Assembly (NCBI GenBank): GCA_021371935.1
Contig: JAJFVF010000002.1
Span: 62,001-126,000, forward strand
Source: a bacterium
GTDB lineage: Bacteria > Armatimonadota > UBA5829
Reading direction: 5' to 3'
DNA length: 64,000 nt
Made by a program: the position numbers and the translations under genes. Positions within the stretch are counted from its first letter, which is position 1. Each line of letters starts with the position of its first letter. The notes below the pieces were generated by a model. The model did no database searches, had not been told where the DNA came from, and was given only the letters and a program-made list of their open reading frames with translations. Of this stretch, positions 8,538 to 17,699 are shown one piece after another.

Positions 8538-9878
8538 ATGAGAATCAATAAGGCATTACTGACGTTTCTTAAGGGATTGCTGCCGTTTATCGGTTTGGCT
8601 CTCCTCGTTGCTTTTGGTATTTATCTATCAGCCACTGCAAAGCCGTCTTCAAGTAAAGTAAAAAATATACGCTGGGTGGTAGATCCGCATCCGATAAGAC
8701 CGACTACCATTGCATTATTTGAGAAAAATAACCCTGGCATTCATGTCATAAACGACCCGGATGCTGCATCTCAAAGACTGCTTACTCAACTTGCCGGAAA
8801 TGTTCCCCCTGATATAATGACCATCTATTCCCTCGATCAGCTCAATAAATTCGCAAAAACCGGACTTTTGCTTGATCTTACACCATATGTCAAAAAGTAT
8901 AAGATTCCCGTTGATGAACTCTGGCCTCAGTTGAAATCCTATGTCTACTACAAAGGCAAGGTCGTTGGAATACCTGAAAACGGCGGAAACATGTATATGT
9001 TTTATAATAAGAAACTCTTCAGGCAAGCAGGAGTGCCATATCCTAAAGAGGGCTGGACCTGGGACGACTATATTGATGCGGCAAAAAAACTTACCGTGTA
9101 CAAAGTTGTAAACGGCAGAAAAATGCCGGTTCAAAAGGGTTTGTATGTAGACAACATACCATGCATCTTTATCTGGAAATATGGAGGCAGCTTCTTTAGC
9201 CCTGACGGCAAGAAATGCTTGATGGACTCGAAAGAATGTAAGGAAGGCATTCGTTATTGGTATGATCTGAGGATGAAATACCATGTGCTTCCAACCGGCG
9301 AGGAAACGAGTAGTATGGCCTCGATGGGTGGCTATGGCGGCGCATTTCTGCTTTTTGCTCAGAGCAAAGCCGCAATGGTTATCACCGGCAGATATATGGT
9401 GCCTCAATTCCGTGTACAAAAAGGTTTGGAGTGGGACGTGGCGCCTTATCCTCGAGGAAAGTATACAGCTGCGCCATTTCTCAGCAAGTGCTATGCGATT
9501 CCGAAAGCATGCAAAAATAAAGAGACCGCAATCAAGTTTCTCTGCAACATTTTGAGCAGGGAAAATCAGAAGTTGATATCTGATTTTGCCGACGGCCTTC
9601 CGTCCCGCAACTCACCTGAAGTAATAAAAGACTATCTATATAACCCGGAATACCCCAACGAAACCAAGAACCAACTGTTTATTGACGAGCTTAAATTCGG
9701 CCGCGATATCGAGTGGTCACCATATATTTCCGGCGCAGACCAGGCTGCTATTACCAATATTGAACTGGACAAGATGTGGCTTGAGGGACAGTCACCGGAT
9801 GACGCCTGTAACAATATAGCTAGGAAAATAAACGAAGTGATTCGCCGCAACCTGGCAAACCCCAATTTCCTGAAATGA
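8538..9878 (+). CDS. Carbohydrate ABC transporter substrate-binding protein
   Basis: 446 residues from ATG 8538 (AAGG 7 nt upstream; the GTG at 8532 would overlap the SD). The N-terminus has a single hydrophobic anchor (GLLPFIGLALLVAFGIYL) without a lipobox. The mature part is a family-1 (MalE/UgpB-like) binding protein: PPDIMTIYSLDQL, NMYMFYNKKLFRQAGVPYP..GWTWDDY and a C-terminal KEFLCNIL-like helix region. First gene of an operon with two permeases overlapping by 4 and 8 nt. The substrate is probably an oligosaccharide or glycerol-phosphate-like solute; it cannot be specified. Confidence 0.88.
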   Translation: MRINKALLTFLKGLLPFIGLALLVAFGIYLSATAKPSSSKVKNIRWVVDPHPIRPTTIALFEKNNPGIHVINDPDAASQRLLTQLAGNVPPDIMTIYSLDQLNKFAKTGLLLDLTPYVKKYKIPVDELWPQLKSYVYYKGKVVGIPENGGNMYMFYNKKLFRQAGVPYPKEGWTWDDYIDAAKKLTVYKVVNGRKMPVQKGLYVDNIPCIFIWKYGGSFFSPDGKKCLMDSKECKEGIRYWYDLRMKYHVLPTGEETSSMASMGGYGGAFLLFAQSKAAMVITGRYMVPQFRVQKGLEWDVAPYPRGKYTAAPFLSKCYAIPKACKNKETAIKFLCNILSRENQKLISDFADGLPSRNSPEVIKDYLYNPEYPNETKNQLFIDELKFGRDIEWSPYISGADQAAITNIELDKMWLEGQSPDDACNNIARKINEVIRRNLANPNFLK

Positions 9879-11092
9879 GAGGCTCTGCAGTGTCAAAGAC
9901 TAATATACAAAAGAAAAGCTCCAAGAGAGACTTATCAAGTAATGCTTTTCGCGAAACCATGGCAGCATATGGTTTCTTGTTGCCGAACTTTCTGGGCTTT
10001 GCAATCTTCACTGCGATCCCGGTTGTTGTGTCGCTGTTTATGGCATTCACCTATTGGAACATCTTCTCCAAGCCTATATGGATTGGGCTGGACAACTTCA
10101 GGAGTCTCTTGTGGTTCCGACATGACGGCGGTCATCTGGTTCCAAATGATCCGTTTTTCTGGCAATATCTCTATAACACCGTTTTCTTGATGATGGGAAT
10201 CCCGCTTGGTATGGCCGGCAGCCTAATCCTCGCCTTGATGCTGAACCAGAAGATCAAGGGAGTGGTGTTCTTCAGGACTGTATATTTCCTGCCATCCGTA
10301 TCCGCAGGTGTGGCGCTGCTGATCCTGTGGAAGTATATCTTCAACTCAGAAGTGGGACTGTTGAACCAGTGTATAAGATCCGCCGGCGCAGTTATTTATG
10401 CGAGCAAACCGCTCGCCATGCTCTTTACCATATTCTGCGCGGCTGTCTTCGGCTTAATTATAATCGGTATTATTGCTTCAGTGCTTTCTTTTCTGTCGTG
10501 GATATGCGAGAAGCTAAAATTCTACTGGCCTGAGTGGCTTTACCGCATCCTTGTCATACTATCAAGCGCAGCAGTTTATATTATAATTGCCGCATATGGC
10601 AGAAGTTTCTTTGTAACAATGAGTAACTTCATGGGTGATCCTCCCAACTGGCTTGGAATGGTCAGCTGGGCCAAACCCTCACTTATGTTTATGGGCTTTT
10701 GGGGAAGCATCGGCGGCTTTAATGCAATTCTATATTTGGCGGCACTGCAGGGTGTCCCTAGATCTATGTATGAAGCAGCAGAAATTGACGGCGCAAGCGG
10801 CTGGAAGAAATTCTGGTCGGTGACATGGCCTATGATAAGCCCGACCACATTTTATATTATGATAATGGGTGTTATCGCGGGAATGCAGAGTGGATTTATG
10901 CAGGCCAAGATTATGACCGGCGGCGGACCTGTCGGCAGCACGACAACACTTGAGTACTATCTTTACAAAACCGCTTTTGAAAACTTCAATATGGGATATG
11001 CTTCGGCTATATCCTGGTTTATATTTATTGTGGTGTTGATGTTGACTTTGATTACCTGGAAATTAGGTGGACAGTTGGTGAGTTATGAATAA
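9875..11092 (+). CDS. Carbohydrate ABC permease, MalF/UgpA type, with extra TM insertion
   Basis: 405 residues against about 290-320 for UgpA-type permeases. The N-terminal TM1 and P-loop (FLLPNFLGFAIFTAIPVVVSL) and the cytoplasmic EAA loop (YEAAEIDGASGWKKFWSVTWP) are canonical. Between WKYIFNSEVGLLN and NWLGMVSWAKPSLMFM, which normally lie close together, about 100 residues are inserted carrying two further hydrophobic helices (LAMLFTIFCAAVFGLIIIGI and LYRILVILSSAAVYIIIAAYG). The ATG overlaps the preceding stop by 4 nt. It pairs with the next permease; the ATPase must be encoded elsewhere. Confidence 0.88.
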   Translation: MRGSAVSKTNIQKKSSKRDLSSNAFRETMAAYGFLLPNFLGFAIFTAIPVVVSLFMAFTYWNIFSKPIWIGLDNFRSLLWFRHDGGHLVPNDPFFWQYLYNTVFLMMGIPLGMAGSLILALMLNQKIKGVVFFRTVYFLPSVSAGVALLILWKYIFNSEVGLLNQCIRSAGAVIYASKPLAMLFTIFCAAVFGLIIIGIIASVLSFLSWICEKLKFYWPEWLYRILVILSSAAVYIIIAAYGRSFFVTMSNFMGDPPNWLGMVSWAKPSLMFMGFWGSIGGFNAILYLAALQGVPRSMYEAAEIDGASGWKKFWSVTWPMISPTTFYIMIMGVIAGMQSGFMQAKIMTGGGPVGSTTTLEYYLYKTAFENFNMGYASAISWFIFIVVLMLTLITWKLGGQLVSYE

Positions 11093-11963
11093 GCTGGGGT
11101 TGGGAACGAAAATATTTCTCTACGTCATACTGACTTTGGGTGCAATTTCTATGGTCATCCCGTTCTTGTGGATGTTGAGCACTTCGATCAAGCAGCCGGG
11201 TGAAGTTTTCTCCACGACCGGCGGAATCAAGTGGATCCCGGAACATTTCTTCTGGCATGACACTATGGTAGACGGAAAGCTGGTTAGAGCCTGGTGGGGA
11301 AATTATCCGGATGCCTGGAATGCCGTCAATTTGCCCAGACTTTATCTCAACAGTATATATGTCGCAGTTTGTGTGACGCTTGGACAGGTCTCAACCAGTA
11401 TTATGGCTGCTTTCTCATTTGCACGGCTTCGCTTCCCGGGCAGAGACAGACTCTTCCTTGCATATCTGGCGACTATGATGATCCCCGGATCGGTGACTAT
11501 GATCCCGGTCTTTGTTATATTCAAACATCTCGGGCTTATCAATACCTACTCAGCATTGATTATTCCGGGTATGTTCAGCGCAGGCGGAACATTTATGCTC
11601 AGGCAGTTCTTCATGAGCCTGCCCGGTGAACTTGAAGATGCGGCTAAGATAGACGGCTGCGGATATATCGGCATTCTTCGCAATGTTGTTATCCCGCTAT
11701 CAAAGCCCGCTATCGCCACTATTACTACCTTTACATTTATGGGGTCATGGGGCGGTTTCATGTGGCCGTTGGTTGTCACGATATCAGAACAACTCCGTAC
11801 CATCCCAATCGGCTTGAACTATTTCGTCGGCGTAAATTTCACGAACTACACCCAGATGATGGCCGTGTCGATGATGGCGGTCATACCCGTGATCCTGTTG
11901 TTTATATTCAACCAGAGATATTTTGTCGAGGGCATCAAGATGTCCGGCTTTGGCGGCAGGTAG
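11085..11963 (+). CDS. Carbohydrate ABC permease, MalG/UgpE type
   Basis: 292 residues with six TM helices. The family-typical N-terminus (GAISMVIPFLWMLSTSIKQPGEVF) and EAA loop (LEDAAKIDGCGYIGILRNVVIPLSKP cut to DAAKIDGCG and VIPLSKP) are present, and it ends YFVEGIKMSGFGGR as many UgpE-like proteins do. The gene overlaps the MalF-type gene by 8 nt and is followed by a terminator-like inverted repeat, so the operon comprises binding protein and two permeases without an ATPase; a shared MsmK-type ATPase elsewhere is the usual solution. Confidence 0.9.
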   Translation: MNKLGLGTKIFLYVILTLGAISMVIPFLWMLSTSIKQPGEVFSTTGGIKWIPEHFFWHDTMVDGKLVRAWWGNYPDAWNAVNLPRLYLNSIYVAVCVTLGQVSTSIMAAFSFARLRFPGRDRLFLAYLATMMIPGSVTMIPVFVIFKHLGLINTYSALIIPGMFSAGGTFMLRQFFMSLPGELEDAAKIDGCGYIGILRNVVIPLSKPAIATITTFTFMGSWGGFMWPLVVTISEQLRTIPIGLNYFVGVNFTNYTQMMAVSMMAVIPVILLFIFNQRYFVEGIKMSGFGGR

Positions 11964-11986
11964 GTCGACAAAGGCCGTTAATTTTA

Positions 11987-12024
11987 TAATGCCGGGCGTT
12001 TAGCAATTTAAGCGCCCGGCATTA
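11987..12024 (+). terminator. Inverted repeat after the sugar ABC operon
   Basis: TAATGCCGGGCG (11987-11998) pairs with CGCCCGGCATTA (12013-12024) around a 14-nt A/T-rich loop. No long U-tract follows. Its position after the third transporter gene supports a terminator or partial terminator. Confidence 0.55.
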
Positions 12025-12048
12025 AATTGTTATTGGAAGGATTTTGCT

Positions 12049-12672
12049 ATGAATGACATGGTCGTACTCTTTCAAGGTGACAGCGTGACGGACTGCACAA
12101 GGCTGCAGGAACCGAATGGCCTTGGTTTGGGCTACCCGATGATGATCGCAGCGACGTATGCATCCAAATATCCTGAAGATAGGGTCGAGTTTGTAAACCG
12201 AGGAATCAGCGGTAATAGAGTCAGGGACCTTCGCTCCCGCTGGCAGACGGACTGCATAGATATCAAGCCCGATTTGGTTTCAATATTGATCGGCATCAAT
12301 GATACCTGGCGCCGTTATGACAGCAATGACCCGACCTCCGCCGAAGCGTATGAGCAGGACTATCGTGACATTTTGACTCGCACGCGCGAAAACACGGATG
12401 CATTCATTATTATGATGGAGCCGTTCGTGCTTCCTTACCCTGATGACCGGCTTGCATGGCGAGAGGACCTGGACCCGAAGATACATGTGGTTCGCAAGCT
12501 CGCCAGGGAATTTGAAGCGGCCCTGATACCGCTTGATGGACTCTTTGCCCAGGCCGCATGCCGCCGCGAACCTCAGTTTTGGGCAGCAGACGGCGTCCAT
12601 CCAACACTAAACGGGCATGCTTTGATAGCAAGGTTATGGCTGGATGCGGTTGAGGAACTGGGTATATTATAA
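12049..12672 (+). CDS. SGNH/GDSL-family hydrolase
   Basis: 207 residues, no signal peptide. All four SGNH blocks are visible: block I FQGDSVTD (Ser12), block II NRGISGNRV (Gly), block III IGINDTW (Asn), and block V DGVHPTLNGH (Asp181/His184). These enzymes are esterases, often carbohydrate deacetylases. GGAAGG precedes the ATG. It follows the sugar ABC operon on the same strand after an inverted repeat, so a role in deacylating imported sugar is plausible but unproven. Confidence 0.85.
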   Translation: MNDMVVLFQGDSVTDCTRLQEPNGLGLGYPMMIAATYASKYPEDRVEFVNRGISGNRVRDLRSRWQTDCIDIKPDLVSILIGINDTWRRYDSNDPTSAEAYEQDYRDILTRTRENTDAFIIMMEPFVLPYPDDRLAWREDLDPKIHVVRKLAREFEAALIPLDGLFAQAACRREPQFWAADGVHPTLNGHALIARLWLDAVEELGIL

Positions 12673-12699
12673 TGCCTCTACCTATTTTGGAGGGACAAC

Positions 12700-13590
12700 A
12701 TGAAAGCAATGCTTGACAGACTCGCCGCAGGGGAAATATTGGTCTCAGACGGCGCAATGGGCACATTTTTGCAGGCCAAGGGACTGCTGCCAGGTGAATC
12801 ACCTGAACTTTGGTGTATTACGCATCCTGACGTGGTGAAGGACATAGCCGAATCGTATATTGCAGCAGGAAGCGACATCATTGAAACCAACTCCTTCGGC
12901 GGCACAAGCTATAAACAGAAAGAATACGGCTTGGAAGATAGAGTCGCTGAGATTAACACTGCTGCAGCAAAGATAGCAAAAGATGCTATGGGCGAAAGTG
13001 GATATGTCGCGGCGTCCGTCGGTCCCACGGGGCGGATTCCATACGACGAAGGCGGCGATGCTTCCAATGAGGACCTCTACAACGCATTCAAAGAACAGGT
13101 CATTGCACTTGCGAAAGGCGGAGCGGATGCAATTTGCATTGAGACGATGATGTCCGTAATCGAAGCCTCTCAGGCCATCAGAGCCGCAAAGGAAAATACC
13201 GGCTTGCCTGTGATCTGCACATTCACATTTGAGCCTGGCGCTCGCGGTTTCAGGACTATGATGGGCGCAACCCCCGCAGACGCGGCAAAGACGGCAGTCG
13301 AGGCCGGGGCGGATATAGTCGGTGCGAATTGCGGCAACGGCATTGAGAATATGATCGAGATTACCGGGCAGATTCGCGAAGCGCTGCCTCATACCCCAAT
13401 TATGATACAGGCAAATGCCGGAAAACCTGTCTATGAGAATGGCCAGACAATCTTCAAGGCTACACCCGAGGATATGGCCGGGCATGTAGCTGATTTGATA
13501 AAGGCCGGTGCAAACGTGATTGGTGGCTGCTGTGGGACCACACCGGGTCACATAAGTGCAATGAAACAGGTAATCGATAACAGGAAATAG
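12700..13590 (+). CDS. Homocysteine S-methyltransferase-family protein
   Basis: 296 residues forming a stand-alone homocysteine/betaine-methyltransferase-type TIM barrel like the N-terminal module of MetH. The start LVSDGAMGTFLQAKG, the middle ETNSFGGTSYKQKEYGL and FTFEPGARGFRTMMGA, and the Zn ligands (Cys in GANCG, and CC in GGCCGTTPGH at 277-278) are all present. It could use homocysteine or another thiol with methyl-corrinoid or S-methylmethionine. No corrinoid-binding or folate domain is attached. GGAGG lies 7 nt before the ATG. A strong hairpin terminates the transcript. Confidence 0.85.
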   Translation: MKAMLDRLAAGEILVSDGAMGTFLQAKGLLPGESPELWCITHPDVVKDIAESYIAAGSDIIETNSFGGTSYKQKEYGLEDRVAEINTAAAKIAKDAMGESGYVAASVGPTGRIPYDEGGDASNEDLYNAFKEQVIALAKGGADAICIETMMSVIEASQAIRAAKENTGLPVICTFTFEPGARGFRTMMGATPADAAKTAVEAGADIVGANCGNGIENMIEITGQIREALPHTPIMIQANAGKPVYENGQTIFKATPEDMAGHVADLIKAGANVIGGCCGTTPGHISAMKQVIDNRK

Positions 13591-13599
13591 GAAATGATC

Positions 13600-13626
13600 A
13601 GCCTCCAGGCAAACTGCCTGGAGGCT
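13600..13626 (+). terminator. Intrinsic-type hairpin
   Basis: AGCCTCCAGGCA (13600-13611) pairs with TGCCTGGAGGCT (13615-13626), a perfect 12-bp stem with a 3-nt loop, 10 nt after the methyltransferase stop. The tail is only modestly U-rich (TCTCC). Confidence 0.7.
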
Positions 13627-13910
13627 TCTCCAGAAATAAATTCAACTTCACACTTTCTTCGCTATATGCACGCTTGCTACGTCCTTGCCCTCCTGAAAAC
13701 AAAGCGACCCACCTTATAATTCGCATTAAATAAGATGTTATAGCGACAACCAGGGCTATATATAATTATATTGGCGACTGTTTGTTTACAGCCTATCTGC
13801 CATTGGGTATATGCTCCCAAGACAGGATTGATTGGCCGGTTGCCGCATTTACAATATGGCGGCGCACACCGCCAATTCAGCGACACACTCTACGGAAGGG
13901 AGAGATCAAG
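13627..13910. other. Intergenic leader of the large secreted protein gene
   Basis: Non-coding by appearance. TATAAT occurs at about 13716-13721 with only a poor -35, and a long leader runs to the TTG start at 13911. A longer in-frame ORF begins at 13782, but its extra residues are not signal-peptide-like. Confidence 0.4.
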
Positions 13911-16196
13911 TTGCGATACTTAAACAAAATTACACTATGTCTCGTTTTCTTGGTTTTCTGCTCGACTGCGCAGGCACAACAGGGAATATGCCTGTATCGC
14001 ACCCCGGCACCGCCGTCTATGGTACTTAACAATGGCGCGGAGTCCATTACATTCGACTGGACCATAAACTACCTGACAACCTGCAGTTCACCTTACACAT
14101 TTGAAATCCTCGATCCATCTGAAGCGGTGATAGTGACACAAAACTATACGTGCGCCGCATCGCCAATTGCGGATTCGTATGAATGGAACCCTGATGGACA
14201 GCCATGCGGGTGCTATTACGGACGCCTGAGGTTCTATTCCGACTGGTGCTCACCTCTCACCCGTAAGATTGAAGATGAAGCACGGGTTGCATTCCTTGTG
14301 TCTCCATCAGCACGGTTCAGGATATGCAAGTTCCATGACCTCAATGGAAACGGCATAGAGGACCCAGGCGAACCAAGGCTGGCGGGTTGGTCGTATACTA
14401 TCGAGAGACCTTTGGGTAATGTTGTGGAAATGGCAACCACGCTTGTCGATGGATGCACAGACTATATTACCGTTCCAGTAGACTGTGATGGTACAACCCA
14501 GTACTACATTAGGGAGACCATTCAGGATGGATGGGTAAAGACTGCACCTGACGGGGACACAAATCCTATTACGGTGGACCTTTCGCCAGGCACGAATGAT
14601 GATGTGGTATTTGGAAACTGGCAGCCTGTTATTATAACCGGCTATAAACTGCTGGATCAGGCCCCATGGCCCTGGACCGACCCTGAATATATCGGACCAG
14701 AAGGCCAACAGAACCCACCTGAATGGGAACCCACACCGGATTGCGGCACGCAGCCTGTTCCTCCTTCTGCGTGCATCAGCCCGTTCCAGCCAGATCAGGA
14801 AGGAATCGGCGGCGTGAGCGTTGCTCTATACAAAGCCGATGGCATAACGCTTGTTACGAGCCTGGCACCAGGATTTGTGAACCCGACTGTCACGAACCCC
14901 GATGGATCGTACTCATTCGGTCCTTTCCAGTGGGAGAACGACCTTGTTATCAAGATGGACAATCCGGCAGCTGACCCGCCTGAGTGCGATACTTCACCTG
15001 CTGATGGTGACCTTGACCCGTGGCCGGGAGAATATTTCGGAACAGTCGCCACAAGCGTGTGGCCATGCCCGAATATCAATTTCAGCGATCCTCATGAGCT
15101 GGATATAACCATACCGCCGCCTGTTACAGGCAATCAGGTATATGGTTGCAATTACTTCTGGAACAATCAACCCTCGAGATTGTGGGGTCTGTTCTGTCCT
15201 GACACTTCCGAGTACGTTCCAAGCCCGTTTGTTGACCTTGAGAAAGACGGATATGTATACCCGACACCGTCAGTCAATGCTGATCCGCTGCCGAGTGGAT
15301 ATTACCTCTACCAGGTTCCGGAAATCAGTGTTGAGCCGGAAGGGTTAAGGTCAGGTTTATATACAATCACGCCGCCGGTCCTTCCGAACCCGACAACTCA
15401 AGCATGGCAGGTTACTACATATTGCGATGAGGAGTGCAGTGGCGGAAGCTCGTTTATCCTGGCATCGGGTGGATCAGTACAGGTTACACTTCCACCCGGA
15501 TGCGATGTGCGAGTTGATTTTTGTGTTGTAGAGGAGGTCACAAACAGGCGCTGCTATCTGCCTGTGACATTCACTCAGCAGGGTTGGCACGACTTCTGCG
15601 ACCCGAACAATACAATCATCCCGGGTGGAATGATCTACAATAAATTCTCTCAAGCCTTTGCTACGTTCAGCTATTACGGCACAACTCTCAACAACACCAT
15701 GGTTGCCGGCAAAGGTAAGACCATCACTTATACAGGCTTGACCGGCTCGCTGACGCGCCTTTGTCTGTTCCTGCCGCAGACAGGCGCATGCGGTAAGCTG
15801 GATCACAACTACGACAGCCCTTACAGCTCGACTCCGGCCGGCTCACTTGCCGGTGAGACTATTGCGCTGATGATGAACATTGCCTACAACGACCGCAGAC
15901 TGATGCCCAGAACCCCTGGCTATGATTTGGAAAAATTTACTATAGCCAGCGGGATTTATAAGGGCAGAAAGGTAGGAAATGTGCTCAATGATGCTTACTT
16001 GGTTCTGGGAGGAGCGTCACCAGCCAGTGTCGGCCTTACCAGCTGCCAGGATCTGGTGGATGTCATGTCACAGATTAACGCGAACTATGCGTTTGTTGAC
16101 TTCAACGTATTTACAGATAATGGATACCTGATACCGAACAGGACGCTTGGACAGCCCGATCCGGCTACAACGCCGACGGTGCCGTATTCACCGTAA
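13911..16196 (+). CDS. Large secreted SdrD-B-like surface protein
   Basis: 761 residues from TTG 13911, chosen because GGAAGGGAG lies 8 nt upstream and the product then starts with a clean signal peptide (a basic start, LCLVFLVFCSTAQAQ). Repeated beta-sandwich modules follow. One near residue 140 carries FHDLNGNGIEDPGEPRLAGW, the calcium-loop pattern of SdrD B-like/prealbumin-like domains, and another around VSVALYKADGITLVTS is built alike. Cys-rich spacers (GCDVRVDFC, CDEECSGGSS) suggest disulfides. The C-terminal 150 residues (GKTITYTGLTGSLTRLCLFLP) are unlike the modules. No sorting signal or anchor was recognised. Likely adhesive or structural. Confidence 0.75.
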   Translation: MRYLNKITLCLVFLVFCSTAQAQQGICLYRTPAPPSMVLNNGAESITFDWTINYLTTCSSPYTFEILDPSEAVIVTQNYTCAASPIADSYEWNPDGQPCGCYYGRLRFYSDWCSPLTRKIEDEARVAFLVSPSARFRICKFHDLNGNGIEDPGEPRLAGWSYTIERPLGNVVEMATTLVDGCTDYITVPVDCDGTTQYYIRETIQDGWVKTAPDGDTNPITVDLSPGTNDDVVFGNWQPVIITGYKLLDQAPWPWTDPEYIGPEGQQNPPEWEPTPDCGTQPVPPSACISPFQPDQEGIGGVSVALYKADGITLVTSLAPGFVNPTVTNPDGSYSFGPFQWENDLVIKMDNPAADPPECDTSPADGDLDPWPGEYFGTVATSVWPCPNINFSDPHELDITIPPPVTGNQVYGCNYFWNNQPSRLWGLFCPDTSEYVPSPFVDLEKDGYVYPTPSVNADPLPSGYYLYQVPEISVEPEGLRSGLYTITPPVLPNPTTQAWQVTTYCDEECSGGSSFILASGGSVQVTLPPGCDVRVDFCVVEEVTNRRCYLPVTFTQQGWHDFCDPNNTIIPGGMIYNKFSQAFATFSYYGTTLNNTMVAGKGKTITYTGLTGSLTRLCLFLPQTGACGKLDHNYDSPYSSTPAGSLAGETIALMMNIAYNDRRLMPRTPGYDLEKFTIASGIYKGRKVGNVLNDAYLVLGGASPASVGLTSCQDLVDVMSQINANYAFVDFNVFTDNGYLIPNRTLGQPDPATTPTVPYSP

Positions 16197-16230
16197 CGCA
16201 TAAATCACAAGGAGGGCAGAGAAGTAATGC

Positions 16231-16260
16231 AGGGCTCGGAGGGTAACTCCTTCGAGCCCT
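16231..16260 (+). terminator. Hairpin after the surface-protein gene
   Basis: AGGGCTCGGAGG (16231-16242) pairs with CCTTCGAGCCCT (16249-16260), one G-T wobble, 35 nt after the stop. Confidence 0.65.
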
Positions 16261-16272
16261 GTGTAAATTCAA

Positions 16273-16467
16273 CTAAGAAGTCCTTGTTGAACTACTGATA
16301 GATTCCGAGATTTTAAGGGATCGTTTGACATATTGACCCGCATATTCAGCAATGCTGATGTGTCTTTGCCGGCATTGAGCGGCAAGCTCCCGGATCGATG
16401 CTTTCTGTCTTTTTCCCAGCCTATGGGAACGCAGATACTGCACGAGGTCGTCTGAAAGATACTGCAT
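16273..16467 (-). CDS. Small hypothetical protein, 64 residues
   Basis: The ATG at 16467 is preceded by GAGGTG. The product (MQYLSDDLVQYLRSHRLGKR, then ASIRELAAQCRQRHISIAEYAGQYVKRSL) is basic and predicted helical. The internal ELAAQCRQRHISIAEYAG stretch is vaguely HTH-like but too short to assign. It lies directly downstream of the WYL regulator on the same strand, so it may share its transcript. Family unknown. Confidence 0.4.
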   Translation of the reverse strand: MQYLSDDLVQYLRSHRLGKRQKASIRELAAQCRQRHISIAEYAGQYVKRSLKISESISSSTRTS

Positions 16468-16523
16468 TACACACCTCACCGACTATAGTGTATCTCTGCA
16501 TTATATCCCATCAAACTGCCATT

Positions 16524-17519
16524 CTATGTCAGTCCGCCAACAAATTGTTCTACTTTTTTTTCGGCATCTGAATAAAGCGCACACATCGCCTTGGCATGCT
16601 CGTATATGTATTTCCTCAATGAGTGCGGCTCAAGAACTTGTGCATCTCTGCCGTAACCCATTATCCAGATTGCGATCTCTTCTATTCCCGCAACGCATAC
16701 TTCAAAGATCACGGAACCGTCAGGCCGAGGCTTGACGACCTGGGTAGGATGCCGCCTGGACTCCATTATAATCCTCGCAACCCTTGGAGAGAATCTGACC
16801 TTGACGACAGTAGGCTCACCACCCGCCCAGGCTTCCCAACTCAGGCGGAAATAATCGTCCACATCAAATTCTTGTGGCACTTCAAAACACTCATTAGTTT
16901 CTACTACCCTGAGAAAACGTGCAAGTTTGAACTGTCTGACCTTGCCATGCTCCCGGCTCGCCGCGATGACATACCAACTGTGTCTTCTGAAAACAATTGC
17001 GTATGGATCGATCACATATTCTTTGTCGGCATTGCTTTTTTGAGAAGAGTATATTACATGCAGACGATGATGTTTGTTTAATCCGTTCTCGATCTTGTCC
17101 AGGATGTCCGAACTGACGTCACATGGCGGTGCATTCACATGAACACTATGAGCTTCCGCCATATCTCGCGCGGCTACCAATCCATCATATGAAACAGCGT
17201 TACGTATCTTCTTCCAGGCAGACTGCGCATACTTGCCGATAGGTGATGTTTGCCCGAATGGTGAGGACTTGAGACTCAGTTTTAATGCCAAAATTTCTTC
17301 CGCATCAAGATCCAGCGTATCATCACCGCATAAATCGTTCAGATAATAGCCGCCATCACTGCAGTAGACCGGTGTGGCAAGCTCGACGGCAAGCTCGCTA
17401 AGCCATCTATAGATTGTCCTTTCAGACCGCCCCAGTTGACGCGCAAGCCCGTTGATTGTGATGCCGGGCTGTTGCTTTATTAATTCGATAGTCTTTATCA
17501 ACAGAGCGGATTTTGCCAC
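16524..17519 (-). CDS. WYL-domain transcriptional regulator (HTH_11 type)
   Basis: 331 residues from GTG 17519. An upstream ATG at 17552 lies between the -35 and -10 of a near-perfect promoter, whereas GTG 17519 has GAGGTGAGG just ahead, so the GTG is chosen. N-terminal winged HTH (ITINGLARQLGRSERTIYRWLSEL), then a WYL domain with its ligand-binding core (HRLHVIYSSQKSNADKEYVIDPYAIVFRRHSWYVIAASREH, cut to VIDPYAIVFRRHSWYVIA) and a C-terminal WCX segment (VKVRFSPRVARIIMES). WYL regulators sense nucleic acids or small ligands. It diverges from the cobalamin-riboswitch operon. Confidence 0.88.
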   Translation of the reverse strand: MAKSALLIKTIELIKQQPGITINGLARQLGRSERTIYRWLSELAVELATPVYCSDGGYYLNDLCGDDTLDLDAEEILALKLSLKSSPFGQTSPIGKYAQSAWKKIRNAVSYDGLVAARDMAEAHSVHVNAPPCDVSSDILDKIENGLNKHHRLHVIYSSQKSNADKEYVIDPYAIVFRRHSWYVIAASREHGKVRQFKLARFLRVVETNECFEVPQEFDVDDYFRLSWEAWAGGEPTVVKVRFSPRVARIIMESRRHPTQVVKPRPDGSVIFEVCVAGIEEIAIWIMGYGRDAQVLEPHSLRKYIYEHAKAMCALYSDAEKKVEQFVGGLT

Positions 17520-17538
17520 TTTCCTCACCTCACTCTGC

Positions 17539-17567
17539 AGTCTAGCAGGCATAGTTACAACTGTCAA
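17539..17567 (-). promoter_or_regulatory. Sigma-70 promoter of the WYL regulator
   Basis: Reading the minus strand: TTGACA (plus 17562-17567), exact 17-bp spacer, TAGACT (plus 17539-17544). It decides the downstream GTG as the start codon. Confidence 0.7.
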
Positions 17568-17647
17568 CACAAAATTAGGTAGTTTGAAGCAAGGAGAATT
17601 TGGGTTGATCCTATTGCGATTGCCTCGTAAGCCATTTGCAGGTTTTG

Positions 17648-17676
17648 TTGACAAAGCCGACAGGCGATGATATACT
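17648..17676 (+). promoter_or_regulatory. Sigma-70 promoter of the cobalamin-riboswitch operon
   Basis: TTGACA (17648-17653), 17-bp spacer, TATACT (17671-17676). Predicted transcription start is near 17683, just upstream of the riboswitch. It is back-to-back with the WYL promoter about 80 bp away. Confidence 0.8.
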
Positions 17677-17699
17677 CCCATTACACAAATCTATATCAG

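Noticed and set aside
8715-9419. 234-codon ORF on the minus strand
   Set aside because: Antisense to the ABC binding-protein gene, no SD, and no recognisable domain; a shadow of the real coding frame.
12799-13551. 250-codon minus-strand ORF
   Set aside because: Lies wholly opposite the homocysteine-methyltransferase gene and has a Cys/His-rich shadow composition.
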